A stretch of DNA of 21,086 nt from UBA6770 sp965661115 (GTDB lineage Bacteria; Bacteroidota; Bacteroidia; Flavobacteriales_G; Salibacteraceae): the NCBI GenBank assembly GCA_965661115.1, contig CBFICO010000034.1:1-21086 (forward strand). Direction: 5' to 3'. The notes beneath the pieces were generated by a model. The model saw only the letters and a program-made list of their open reading frames with translations. It did not search any database and had not been told where the DNA came from. Position 1 is the stretch's first letter, and each line of letters starts with the position of its first letter. Positions 1-7,093 of this stretch are shown piece by piece. Position numbers and translations under genes: made by a program.

Positions 1-1
1 C

Positions 2-721
2 CAAAGTATTATTTGATATGAAAAGTGGCTTTAAATTTTTGATGGCATTATCCTCTCGGTTGTTTTGCACGAGCGTCACTTTTATTGCATCTGCAGGGTT
101 AATGATTTGGTACTTTTCGTGGTTTATAGAAAAATCAATTTCGTGTTTTGTGTTTCTATCTCCCGGGTTAAAAGCAGGGTGAATGTCAGTATTTAGTTTA
201 ATCCTATTTTCAGTCACATAAAATTTGTACGACAACAACAATTTAGAAGGGTCTCCATTTCTATAAACATAAATAAGGTAATTGCCTGATATTCTGAACT
301 GAACATCGGTGTTGGGGATAGATAAACTATAATGAATGTAAGATTGATTGAATGCTGTTGAATAAGTAAAATCGCTGAAGAAAGGCTCCTCAAGTCCGGT
401 TATGTATTGATAATACTGCAAGTCGGTGGGTTCCCAATTATAATCGCAGTGAATAATTTTGTAATTCAAATCTTCGGCACTCATACTAAAGTCATCAAAC
501 GATAACTCCAAACGCTCGCCTCCACCTAATGATATTATTGGCAAGCCACTCGAGATTTGAGATTTGTGTAAGCTAACAGTGTGAATTTTTTCGTTATAAA
601 CTTTGTTCTTAAATTGTAACCTTCCTTCTGGAACGTATTCAATATCGTTGTTTTGACCAACCAACGGCAATTGGCTAATCAAGCATAAAAAGAAAACAAC
701 TATTCGATTATTCAACTTCAC
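2..721 (-). CDS. Type IX secretion system plug protein (DUF5103), 3' end cut by window
   Basis: Reading leftward from a GTG at 721-719, 240 codons stay open to the window edge. The product starts with a signal peptide (VKLNNRIVVFFLCLISQLPLVGQ) and then shows blocks I recognise from the DUF5103/T9SS Plug family: SLGGGERLELSFDDFS (about residues 65-80), an HCDYNWEPTDL block, an ISGNYLIYVY block and a VTLVQNNREDNAIKNLKPLF block. In the T9SS of Bacteroidota, Plug seals the lateral opening of the large SprA outer-membrane translocon when no cargo adaptor is bound; that role is family knowledge. The start is forced: an in-frame TGA lies at 727-725 and the next in-frame ATG is far inside the protein, so GTG (or a TTG two codons later) is used. 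The C-terminal part is outside the window. A T9SS cargo-type protein is encoded at 7094-7597. Confidence 0.87.
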   Translation of the reverse strand, partial: MKLNNRIVVFFLCLISQLPLVGQNNDIEYVPEGRLQFKNKVYNEKIHTVSLHKSQISSGLPIISLGGGERLELSFDDFSMSAEDLNYKIIHCDYNWEPTDLQYYQYITGLEEPFFSDFTYSTAFNQSYIHYSLSIPNTDVQFRISGNYLIYVYRNGDPSKLLLSYKFYVTENRIKLNTDIHPAFNPGDRNTKHEIDFSINHEKYQIINPADAIKVTLVQNNREDNAIKNLKPLFISNNTL

Positions 722-745
722 TTTTCAATAATACGCTTTAAAGCA

Positions 746-770
746 AAAAAGCGGCCAAAAGCCGCTTTTT
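746..770 (-). terminator. Intrinsic terminator after the peroxiredoxin gene
   Basis: Perfect 10-bp inverted repeat AAAAAGCGGC / GCCGCTTTTT with a 5-base loop (CAAAA). It has a GC core flanked by A and T tracts, so it can work in both directions. It lies 23 bases past the peroxiredoxin stop and 25 bases before the plug gene start, separating the two minus-strand genes into different transcription units. Confidence 0.85.
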
Positions 771-793
771 CAATTTTAATGTAAAATCTCTAA

Positions 794-1426
794 TTAGTGA
801 GCAGCTAAATAATCTGCAACACCATCGTGAGTATCTTTCATTGCTTCGTCTCCTTTTGCCCAATCTGCAGGACAAACTTCACCGTTTTCTTCAAAATGCA
901 ATAAAGCGTCAACCATTCTCAATGCTTCGTTTACACTTCTTCCTAGTGGGAAGTTGTTTACTACTTGATGCATAACAGTACCTTCTTTATCAATTAAGAA
1001 AAGACCTCTGTAAGCAATCATAGGACCTGTTGCAATTAACTGACCTTCCTCGTCGATATCGTAATCGCCTGCTAAAACTCCGTAGTTTGCAGAAATACAC
1101 TTAGAAGTATCGGCAACAATAGGGTAAGTAATTCCTTTGATACCACCGTGCTTTTTCTCCATTTGCAACCATCCCCAGTGAGACTCTGCTGTATCTGTAG
1201 AACAAGCTACTACTTCAACGCCTCTCTTTTTAAACTCATCTAATTTTGCTTGAAAAGCATGAAGCTCTGTAGGACAAACAAACGTGAAATCTTTTGGGTA
1301 GAAAAAGAAAAGTACGTGACTCTTTCCTACAAATTGATCTAATGAAAAATCACTTACTACTTCACCTCCGTTTACAACAGTTGCTTCTGAGAATGAAGGG
1401 GCTTTTTTTCCAACTAATACTGACAT
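794..1426 (-). CDS. Typical 2-Cys peroxiredoxin (AhpC/Prx1 type)
   Basis: A 210-residue thiol peroxidase that reduces hydrogen peroxide, organic peroxides and peroxynitrite in the cytoplasm. The active-site block PKDFTFVCPTE places the peroxidatic cysteine at Cys51, with the family Thr at 48 and Pro at 44. The resolving cysteine is Cys185 in the VCPADW block, the normal arrangement for a disulfide across the homodimer. The tail after the resolving cysteine lacks the YF motif of eukaryotic 'sensitive' peroxiredoxins, so resistance to over-oxidation is expected (inference). Two further cysteines (about 75 and 110) are not part of the known mechanism. No ahpF-type reductase lies alongside, so the electron donor is unknown from this window. 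The gene is monocistronic, with a -7 promoter box upstream and a terminator downstream. Confidence 0.93.
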   Translation of the reverse strand: MSVLVGKKAPSFSEATVVNGGEVVSDFSLDQFVGKSHVLFFFYPKDFTFVCPTELHAFQAKLDEFKKRGVEVVACSTDTAESHWGWLQMEKKHGGIKGITYPIVADTSKCISANYGVLAGDYDIDEEGQLIATGPMIAYRGLFLIDKEGTVMHQVVNNFPLGRSVNEALRMVDALLHFEENGEVCPADWAKGDEAMKDTHDGVADYLAAH

Positions 1427-1461
1427 ATTTCTTGATTTTTAGTTAACTAATTTTGAGGGCG

Positions 1462-1469
1462 CAAAAGTA
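1462..1469 (-). promoter_or_regulatory. Bacteroidota -7 promoter box for peroxiredoxin gene
   Basis: On the minus strand the sequence reads TACTTTTG, a full match to the TAnnTTTG -7 consensus, followed by CGCC. It lies 35 bases before the ATG, giving a leader of about 30 bases. The only upstream TTTG is about 27 bases away, longer than the usual spacer, so the -33 element is uncertain. Confidence 0.5.
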
Positions 1470-1565
1470 AGGAAGGGGTTAAGTTTTAAAATCTTTCAAA
1501 TGTGCATTTATTGTTAACCTTTTTAAATCTCCTTTGTTTTACACCCGAAACTAAAACTCTAACAA

Positions 1566-3998
1566 GTGAATACTCTAAAAGTTGAATTAACTACTCTACT
1601 ATTTCTAATTTTCTCAATTGCTGGTTTTGCTCAATCGGGCACAGGAAGCGTTAAAGGAAAACTGATTGACGAAATTAGCAACGAGCCAATTCCATTTGCC
1701 AACATCATTATAAAAGGTACAACAAAAGGTACATCAACCGATTTTGATGGCAACTATTTAATTGAGGACATACAACCTGGATTTATTCAGCTCCAAGTCT
1801 CAGTGATAGGTTATCAGCCTAAAATAACGGGAGAGATAAATGTAATTTCTGGAAGACAAACCAATTACAATATCAAAATGGAAAAATCGTCTACACAAAT
1901 GAAAGAGGTGGTGGTGGAAGCTTCTGCATTTAATAAGACCATGGAAAGCCCACTTTCTATGCAAACTATAAGTGTGGCTGAAATAGAAAGAGCTGCTGGA
2001 GCAAACAGAGATATTTCTAAAGTGGTGCAATCATTCCCTGGTGTTACATCAACCCCAGCGTTTAGAAATGACATTATTATTAGAGGTGGTGCTCCAAACG
2101 AAAACCGTTTTTATTTGGATGAAATTGAAGTGCCAACAATCAACCATTTTCAAACTCAAGGTGCTTCTGGTGGGCCGGTAGGTATCATTAACGTAAATCT
2201 TATTAGAGAAGTAGACTTTCAGGCAGGTGCTTTCCCGGCAAGTAGAGGAAATATGTTGAGTTCGCTATTGACTTTTAAGCAGCTTGACGGAAACAATGAA
2301 AAACTGAAAGGTAAAGTTACTGTAGGTGCGTCTGATTTGGGTTTGACTCTCGATGGTCCTCTTGGTAAAGACAAAAAAACAACCTTCGTTTTTTCCGCAA
2401 GACAATCTTACTTGCAGTTTTTGTTCACCGCGCTTGGATTACCTTTTCTTCCAACATACTGGGACTATCAAACTAAGGTTAAGCACAAAATCAACAAGAA
2501 AAATGAAATCAGCCTAATTAGCATTGGTGCCTTAGATAAAAACGTGCTCAATCTAGATGCAAATGAAACGAAAGAACAGCGGTATATATTGAATAATTTG
2601 CCGAGTTCAGATCAATGGAATTATACAATAGGAGCAGTTTACAAACACTTCCAAGATAACAGTTTCCAGACTTATGTAGTAAGTAGAAATATGCTAAACA
2701 ACGAAGCTGAGAAATACACTAACAACGATAATAGCTCAGAAGATAACCTGACATTAAGATATAAATCGCAAGAGATAGAAAATAAGTTCAGGTTTGAAAA
2801 CACCACGCGAGTAAAAGATTGGAAAATTGTAGCGGGTATTAATTATGAATTTGCCAAGTACAATAACGCAACTTTTAATAGAGTGTTTATTCCCGCCTCT
2901 CCGATTGCACCAGCTCGTTTAGATACCTTCAATTTTAACTCAGTTTTCAATTTGAATAAATATGGGGCATTTGTTCAAGTTAGCAAGCGCTTGTTAGAAA
3001 GCCGACTTAATGTGAGTGTAGGGTTAAGGACCGATGCGAACGATTTTAACGACTATATGGCCAATCCTATTAATCAACTAGCACCCCGTGCGAGTTTAGC
3101 TTACGCTTTAAGTGAAAAATACTCGATAAACTTGGCTGCAGGTAGATTTACTCAATTGCCTCCATATACAGTAATGGGATTTCAACGTAATGGTGAGTTT
3201 ATCAATAAGCAAAATGGGGTTAAATACATCAAAGCAAATCACCTGAATGGAGGTTTAGAATATCGCCCAAAAGAATCTTCAAAAATAACGGTCGAAGGTT
3301 TTTATAAGTACTATCAAGACTATCCAATGTTGGTGGATAAGGGAATTAGTCTTGCCAATTTAGGTGCCGATTTTGGCGTAATAGGAAATGAAGAAGCTTC
3401 ATCAACATCAGAGGGAAGAGCATATGGAATGGAGTTTATGGCGCAACAAAAACTGTATAAAGGATTTTATGGAATATTAAGCTACACATGGGTGCGTAGT
3501 GAGTTTACTAATGCGGATGGTAATTATGCTCCCTCTGCGTGGGATTCTGAGCATTTAATTTCGTTGACTGCTGGGAAAAAATTCAAGAAAAATTGGGAAG
3601 TAGGAGCACGATGGCGTTATGTAAGTGGGCGACCTGCCACACCTTATTTATTGGGAGCATCAGCGTTAAGACCAGTGTATGACGTTAACCCTGCTGGAGT
3701 GCTAGACTACGCAAATGTTAATTCCGTAAATCTGGGAGAATTTCACCAGTTAGATATTAGGGTGGATAAAATCTGGAACTTCGAAAAATGGTCCTTGAAC
3801 TTGTATTTCGATATACAAAACTTGTACAATTTCCAGGCTCAGGCACAGCCGATTTTATTCCCTGTGGAAGATGCAACTGGGGCACCAGTAATTTTAAATC
3901 CAAACGCTCCATTTGCTCAACAGCAATATAACCTCGAGCAAATTCCGAGTACAGCTGGTACGGTGTTGCCTACATTTGGGGTAATTATTGATTTTTAA
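1566..3998 (+). CDS. TonB-dependent outer-membrane receptor with carboxypeptidase-D-like N-terminal domain
   Basis: An 810-residue outer-membrane active transporter energised by TonB/ExbBD. In order: signal peptide (about residues 1-22, ending GFAQ); a CarboxypepD_reg-like beta-sandwich (about 25-105, with EPIPFANIIIKGT and DFDGNYLI); a plug domain (about 115-240, with QSFPGVTSTPAFRNDIIIRG and VGIINVNLIREVDFQAGAFPA); and a C-terminal beta-barrel ending in the aromatic terminus FGVIIDF. The plug's IIIRGGAPNENRFYLDEIEVP stretch is typical of non-SusC receptors. No SusD-like lipoprotein is adjacent, so a glycan-uptake pair is unlikely; the substrate cannot be predicted. The start is GTG, because an in-frame TAA sits two codons upstream (1560-1562) and a proper signal peptide follows. 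Its 3' end overlaps the convergent sdpI-like gene by 14 bases. Confidence 0.9.
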   Translation: MNTLKVELTTLLFLIFSIAGFAQSGTGSVKGKLIDEISNEPIPFANIIIKGTTKGTSTDFDGNYLIEDIQPGFIQLQVSVIGYQPKITGEINVISGRQTNYNIKMEKSSTQMKEVVVEASAFNKTMESPLSMQTISVAEIERAAGANRDISKVVQSFPGVTSTPAFRNDIIIRGGAPNENRFYLDEIEVPTINHFQTQGASGGPVGIINVNLIREVDFQAGAFPASRGNMLSSLLTFKQLDGNNEKLKGKVTVGASDLGLTLDGPLGKDKKTTFVFSARQSYLQFLFTALGLPFLPTYWDYQTKVKHKINKKNEISLISIGALDKNVLNLDANETKEQRYILNNLPSSDQWNYTIGAVYKHFQDNSFQTYVVSRNMLNNEAEKYTNNDNSSEDNLTLRYKSQEIENKFRFENTTRVKDWKIVAGINYEFAKYNNATFNRVFIPASPIAPARLDTFNFNSVFNLNKYGAFVQVSKRLLESRLNVSVGLRTDANDFNDYMANPINQLAPRASLAYALSEKYSINLAAGRFTQLPPYTVMGFQRNGEFINKQNGVKYIKANHLNGGLEYRPKESSKITVEGFYKYYQDYPMLVDKGISLANLGADFGVIGNEEASSTSEGRAYGMEFMAQQKLYKGFYGILSYTWVRSEFTNADGNYAPSAWDSEHLISLTAGKKFKKNWEVGARWRYVSGRPATPYLLGASALRPVYDVNPAGVLDYANVNSVNLGEFHQLDIRVDKIWNFEKWSLNLYFDIQNLYNFQAQAQPILFPVEDATGAPVILNPNAPFAQQQYNLEQIPSTAGTVLPTFGVIIDF

Positions 3999-4593
3999 TC
4001 GCATGAAATGCTGGGTAGGAATGGATTGTACCCACAAGTACTCCGACTATAGTAATAATTACAAAAGATTTTATTGCTAATTCTTGTGGAATAAAGACTA
4101 GAGCTACCATCATTCCTAAGCCCGAGAAAAACCAAATCCGTCCAATTAATCGGTGAGTTGATCTCCAAACTTGTTCATTTTCAAGCGTCCATGGTGTTCG
4201 GAAGCCGATAATGTAATTTGGTTTTACATTTTGTAGGTAGTTTCCGAGTAGCATAATCAAAGCAGCGAGCGCAACGGTTATTACGGTAATGGTGTTCTCA
4301 ATTGCTTCGTGTACATACAATAGAATTATCATAGAAACGGCTGCAATAAAAAGTTGAAGTATCAAACGGAGTTGGTTGAACGAGTTTCCATATTTCTTCA
4401 AATTTCCTTTTGGATCGAGGTTAGGTGAGTATTTAATAATTAAGTACAACATAATCTGGATTCCACCAACCAAAGTCCACAGCGAGCCTTTTGAACTGTA
4501 ATCATCCGATATGCCCGAAGTGTTAAAATGAGTAGGTACTTTATCAGGCATAGAACCGTAAGTTGCCAAAAAGTATAAAATAGGGATTAGCAA
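3985..4593 (-). CDS. SdpI-family immunity-like membrane protein (DUF1648 + SdpI), probable 5' frameshift
   Basis: Multi-pass inner-membrane protein of the SdpI family. A DUF1648-like part comes first (MPDKVPTHFNTSGISDDYSSKGS, with the conserved Pro-x-His and Gly), then the SdpI signature PNYIIGFRTPWTLENEQVW, with four or five hydrophobic segments. In Bacillus subtilis SdpI protects against the SdpC killing factor and sequesters the SdpR repressor at the membrane. This gene directly follows an SdpR-type repressor, which fits. The start is uncertain: the frame opens immediately after the repressor's TAA (4627-4629) with no ATG, so TTG at 4593 is only the first plausible start and it falls inside the first membrane helix. 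An ATG at 4637-4635, overlapping the repressor end, begins MKNKTTHLKV but runs to a stop at 4587 in the neighbouring frame. A one-base deletion near 4605-4613 would explain this. Confidence 0.82.
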   Translation of the reverse strand: MLIPILYFLATYGSMPDKVPTHFNTSGISDDYSSKGSLWTLVGGIQIMLYLIIKYSPNLDPKGNLKKYGNSFNQLRLILQLFIAAVSMIILLYVHEAIENTITVITVALAALIMLLGNYLQNVKPNYIIGFRTPWTLENEQVWRSTHRLIGRIWFFSGLGMMVALVFIPQELAIKSFVIITIVGVLVGTIHSYPAFHAIKNQ

Positions 4594-4626
4594 AATAATC
4601 CACAGAAGACCTTCAAATGCGTTGTT

Positions 4627-4896
4627 TTATTTTTCATCAGATTTAGTTTTAAGGGTTAAAAACCAATTAATTATATCGTCCATTACAGTAGTATTCAGTG
4701 AGTAATGTATAAACTGTCCTTCGCGGTAACTTTCAACCAGCTCGGCCTGTTTAAGAATATCTAAATGATGCGATATGCTGGGCTTTGAAATGTTGAATTG
4801 TTCCGCGATCTCACCAGCTGTCATATGTCCATTTCGCAGGTAATCAAGTATTTGCCTGCGGGTATCATCATTGAGTGCCTTAAACAGTTTGTTCAT
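4627..4896 (-). CDS. ArsR-family autorepressor, SdpR type
   Basis: An 89-residue winged-helix repressor. The N-terminus (MNKLFKALNDDTRRQILDYL) and recognition region (MTAGEIAEQFNISKPSISHHLDILKQAELV) match the SdpR branch of the ArsR family, followed by the wing YREGQFIHYSLN. There is no ArsR metal-binding ELCVCDL motif, so it is unlikely to sense metals; SdpR-type proteins respond to ligand-engaged SdpI. The ATG at 4896 lies 6 bases from a perfect inverted repeat that is probably its operator. The downstream gene is the SdpI-like partner, in the same reading frame straight after this stop, so the pair is almost certainly one autorepressed operon. Confidence 0.9.
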   Translation of the reverse strand: MNKLFKALNDDTRRQILDYLRNGHMTAGEIAEQFNISKPSISHHLDILKQAELVESYREGQFIHYSLNTTVMDDIINWFLTLKTKSDEK

Positions 4897-4902
4897 TAAT
4901 TA

Positions 4903-4928
4903 AATATTTAGACAAACATCTAAATATT
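4903..4928 (-). promoter_or_regulatory. Palindromic operator upstream of the sdpR-sdpI operon
   Basis: Perfect 10-bp arms AATATTTAGA and TCTAAATATT separated by 6 bases (CAAACA). The site ends 6 bases from the repressor start codon and is the expected size and shape for a dimeric ArsR-family winged helix. On the minus strand its centre reads GATGTTTG, a near match to the -7 box, so binding could block RNA polymerase directly. Autorepression is inferred from position and from the SdpR precedent. Confidence 0.72.
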
Positions 4929-4967
4929 ATTTTAATAACCTAGAGAAGGAGCAAATATTTTTTTGAA

Positions 4968-5405
4968 TTAAGCCGGGTCTTGTTGCGTCTCGAATCGATT
5001 GAAAAACCGTTCCGTTTGGTTTAAGATTTTTTGCAATTCTTGGTTTATTTCAGCAACTGAGGTGTCGTTTTTTGCAGATTGTATTGAAGCCAATATTGGC
5101 TCAAGCACAGTATGAAGACTGTCGTGATTAGCTCCTTTCATACTACAGTTCATAAAGATATAATCGCATTGAAAAGACAGTTCGCCCAAGAGATAAGCAT
5201 AGTTTTTATTCTCCTCTTGCATTTCGTTGAAGGAGTTAACCATGTGCTGAATCATTATCATTCCTTCAGCCGTTTCGGGATTGGCCTTTATCTTTTTTAG
5301 TGCCTCAACTTTTTTAGTTAGATCTTCTGTTTTTCCAGAATCAGAATTGCCGCCGCAGCTTGAAAGAATAGTAACTGCTAATAAACCAAGGACTATCTTT
5401 TGCAT
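4968..5405 (-). CDS. Small lipoprotein of unknown function with Cys/Met/His motif
   Basis: A 145-residue protein beginning with a lipoprotein signal peptide; the lipobox LSSC places the acylated cysteine at Cys17, followed by GGNSDSG, so surface or periplasmic membrane anchoring is likely. The mature part is mostly helical and charged (KKVEALKKIKANPETAEGMIMIQHMVNSF). A compact motif runs from Cys80 to His98: C80, C87-S-M89-K-G-A-N-H94-D-S-L-H98. The spacing of Cys, Met and two His is reminiscent of metal (copper or haem) ligands, but I cannot assign a named family. It is transcribed divergently from the GATase-like protein at 5493. Its stop lies 71 bases before the sdpR start on the same strand, and the SdpR operator lies in that gap, so the two are probably separate units. 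Confidence 0.72.
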   Translation of the reverse strand: MQKIVLGLLAVTILSSCGGNSDSGKTEDLTKKVEALKKIKANPETAEGMIMIQHMVNSFNEMQEENKNYAYLLGELSFQCDYIFMNCSMKGANHDSLHTVLEPILASIQSAKNDTSVAEINQELQKILNQTERFFNRFETQQDPA

Positions 5406-5477
5406 TGTATAAAATGTTTTTTTTATAAATGTATAGCTAATTAACAGCTTTTGAAGCCAAGTTTTTTATCGAACTTC

Positions 5478-5485
5478 TAAATTTG
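5478..5485 (+). promoter_or_regulatory. -7 promoter box for the AsnB-like gene
   Basis: TAAATTTG is an exact match to TAnnTTTG, ending 7 bases before the ATG at 5493. A TTTTG lies 24 bases upstream (5449-5453), a slightly long -33 spacer. Initiation at the normal distance would give a leaderless or nearly leaderless mRNA. Confidence 0.5.
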
Positions 5486-5492
5486 TACACTT

Positions 5493-6749
5493 ATGAAACG
5501 ACTGCTTCTGTTTATTCTGTGTTTCAGTTTTACGAGTGCTTTTGCTAGTAAAATTCTAATTCCTATGGATGATACACAACGCAACCACATGAAATCGTAC
5601 GGAATTGCATTTTGGGTGTTAGAGCACGAAGTAACGGTGGAGTGGCTACTCAACTATAGAGGGGGTAGTTTTATGATGCCTTATTCAAAAGACATCGAGG
5701 CTGAATGTGTAATTAGAGGAGTTACCTACCTAACCATTGCAGACGCGCAAGGAACTGCCATAAAACAAGAAATTGCCAATCCAGAAGTAAATATGGAAGT
5801 GGTAAAGTTGGAAAAAGCTCCAAAGATTGCCGTCTATTCGCCAAAAGGAAAGCAACCTTGGGATGACGCGGTTACACTGGTACTCACCTACGCAGAAATT
5901 CCATACACCGTTATCTACGATGATGAAATAATTATAGGCGATTTACACCTTTACGATTGGTTGCATTTGCATCATGAAGATTTTACAGGGCAGTATGGTC
6001 GTTTTTATGCTGCATACCGAAATGCTGCTTGGTACCAAGCACAACTAAAAGAGTTTGAAGCAACTGCAGAACGATTAGGGTTTAGTAAGGTTAGCGAGTT
6101 AAAACTTGGTGTTGCTCTAAAAATTAAAGAATATACTGCTGGTGGAGGGTTTGTTTTTACTATGTGTTCTGGAACCGATAGCTACGATATAGCCTTAAGC
6201 GCAGAAGAGGTAGATATCTGCGAAACTATGTTTGATGGCGATCCTGCTGAACACAATTGCCACAACAAACTAGAATACGATAATACGTTTGCTTTTCGTG
6301 ATTTTTTAATTAGTAGAAACCCAATGGAGTATGAATTTTCGAATATAGACGCAACGCCATTACACTCAAGAACACCAGAAAATATTGATTACTTCACGTT
6401 GTTTGAATATTCTGCAAAATGGGACCCAGTTCCTTCTATGCTTTGCCAGAATCATGTATCTAGAATTAAAGGATTTATGGGGCAAACTACGGCGTTTAAT
6501 AAAGGGTTTATAAAGCCTGAGGTTTTGATCATGGGAGAAAACAAATCTTTAAACTCAGCCAAATACATACACGGTAAATACGGTAAAGGGCAGTGGACTT
6601 TTTATGGCGGCCACGACCCTGAAGATTATCAGCATTTTGTAGGTGACCTTCCTACAGATTTAGATTTACATCCTAACTCTCCAGGCTATCGTTTAATACT
6701 GAACAACGTACTTTTTCCGGCTGCAAAAAAGAAAAAGCAAAAGACATAG
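5493..6749 (+). CDS. Secreted Bacteroidota protein labelled 'asparagine synthetase B'; glutamine-amidotransferase-like fold inferred
   Basis: A 418-residue exported protein with a signal peptide (about residues 1-18, SAFA|SKILIP). I recognise it as the family commonly labelled 'asparagine synthetase B' in Bacteroidota genomes. It has neither the N-terminal Cys2 glutaminase domain nor the ATP pyrophosphatase SGGxDS motif of AsnB, so that name is not supported. The layout instead resembles a class I amidotransferase-like (BPL_N/ThuA-like) fold: KIAVYSPKG at about 110 opens a Rossmann-like half, GGGFVFTMCSGTD places Cys225 in a nucleophile-elbow-like turn, and YGKGQWTFYGGHDPED gives His374 and Glu377 in the position of the family's C-terminal HPE. 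The C-terminus AAKKKKQKT is strongly basic. Substrate and reaction are unknown. The ATG start is supported by the signal peptide and the -7 box just upstream. Confidence 0.8.
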   Translation: MKRLLLFILCFSFTSAFASKILIPMDDTQRNHMKSYGIAFWVLEHEVTVEWLLNYRGGSFMMPYSKDIEAECVIRGVTYLTIADAQGTAIKQEIANPEVNMEVVKLEKAPKIAVYSPKGKQPWDDAVTLVLTYAEIPYTVIYDDEIIIGDLHLYDWLHLHHEDFTGQYGRFYAAYRNAAWYQAQLKEFEATAERLGFSKVSELKLGVALKIKEYTAGGGFVFTMCSGTDSYDIALSAEEVDICETMFDGDPAEHNCHNKLEYDNTFAFRDFLISRNPMEYEFSNIDATPLHSRTPENIDYFTLFEYSAKWDPVPSMLCQNHVSRIKGFMGQTTAFNKGFIKPEVLIMGENKSLNSAKYIHGKYGKGQWTFYGGHDPEDYQHFVGDLPTDLDLHPNSPGYRLILNNVLFPAAKKKKQKT

Positions 6750-6789
6750 TTTGGCCATGTTTACATGGTGATTTATTGATAAGAATAAA

Positions 6790-6797
6790 TATTTTTG
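6790..6797 (+). promoter_or_regulatory. Candidate -7 promoter box for tRNA-Leu
   Basis: TATTTTTG matches TAnnTTTG exactly, 59 bases before the mature tRNA. It would give a precursor leader of about 50 bases containing the palindrome at 6817-6834. No well-spaced -33 TTTG is seen. Confidence 0.4.
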
Positions 6798-6811
6798 CCG
6801 CCCCAATAATT

Positions 6812-6837
6812 GCCGATTCCGATAATTATCGGAAGGC
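6812..6837 (+). repeat. 18-bp perfect palindrome in the tRNA-Leu leader
   Basis: TTCCGATAATTATCGGAA (6817-6834) is perfectly self-complementary. GCC and GGC on the flanks extend the stem across a GA bulge. It lies between the candidate tRNA promoter and the mature tRNA. It may be a leader hairpin, a protein-binding site or one copy of an intergenic palindromic repeat; no second copy is seen in this window. Confidence 0.6.
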
Positions 6838-6856
6838 GGACGTTAGGTTGGCAAGA

Positions 6857-6940
6857 GCCGAAGTGGCGGAATTGGTAGACGCGCTGGATTCAAAATCCAG
6901 TTCTGGTTTCAGAGTGCGGGTTCGATTCCCGCCTTCGGTA
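6857..6940 (+). tRNA. tRNA-Leu (anticodon CAA)
   Basis: An 84-base class II tRNA. The acceptor strand GCCGAAG pairs with CTTCGGT (a G-U at the first pair), with discriminator A. The D-arm is GGCGGAATTGGTAGACGC. The anticodon stem CTGGA/TCCAG holds the loop TTCAAAA, giving anticodon CAA at 6891-6893. A long variable arm follows and the T-arm is GCGGGTTCGATTCCCGC. CCA is not encoded. A 70-residue open frame that reads through this region (6776-6988) is spurious. Confidence 0.97.
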
Positions 6941-6941
6941 C

Positions 6942-6974
6942 AAAAGCCTCGACAGAAATGTTGGGGCTTTTTTT
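6942..6974 (+). terminator. Intrinsic terminator of tRNA-Leu
   Basis: A 13-bp stem (AAAAGCCTCGACA with TGTTGGGGCTTTT, two G-U pairs) with a GAAA tetraloop and a run of seven T. It begins 2 bases after the tRNA. Confidence 0.88.
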
Positions 6975-7093
6975 ATGTTTTCCTTTAAGAACTTATCTTT
7001 CTAAAGACCCATTAGCATTAAAATTTAAAATTGTTTATTCACTTTAATTTCCAGAATAAAACAAATTTTAACTTTACTCAATAATTGAAGTTT

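Noticed and set aside
1566..3998. SusC/SusD glycan-uptake locus
   Set aside because: The receptor lacks SusC length and features, and no SusD-like lipoprotein or glycoside hydrolase lies alongside.
6754..6769. Hairpin CCATG-TTTA-CATGG just after the AsnB-like stop as a terminator
   Set aside because: Short stem and no T tract follows, so it does not meet the criteria for an intrinsic terminator.
6776..6988. 70-residue open frame on the plus strand
   Set aside because: It runs straight through tRNA-Leu(CAA) and its terminator; the apparent peptide is tRNA sequence read as codons.
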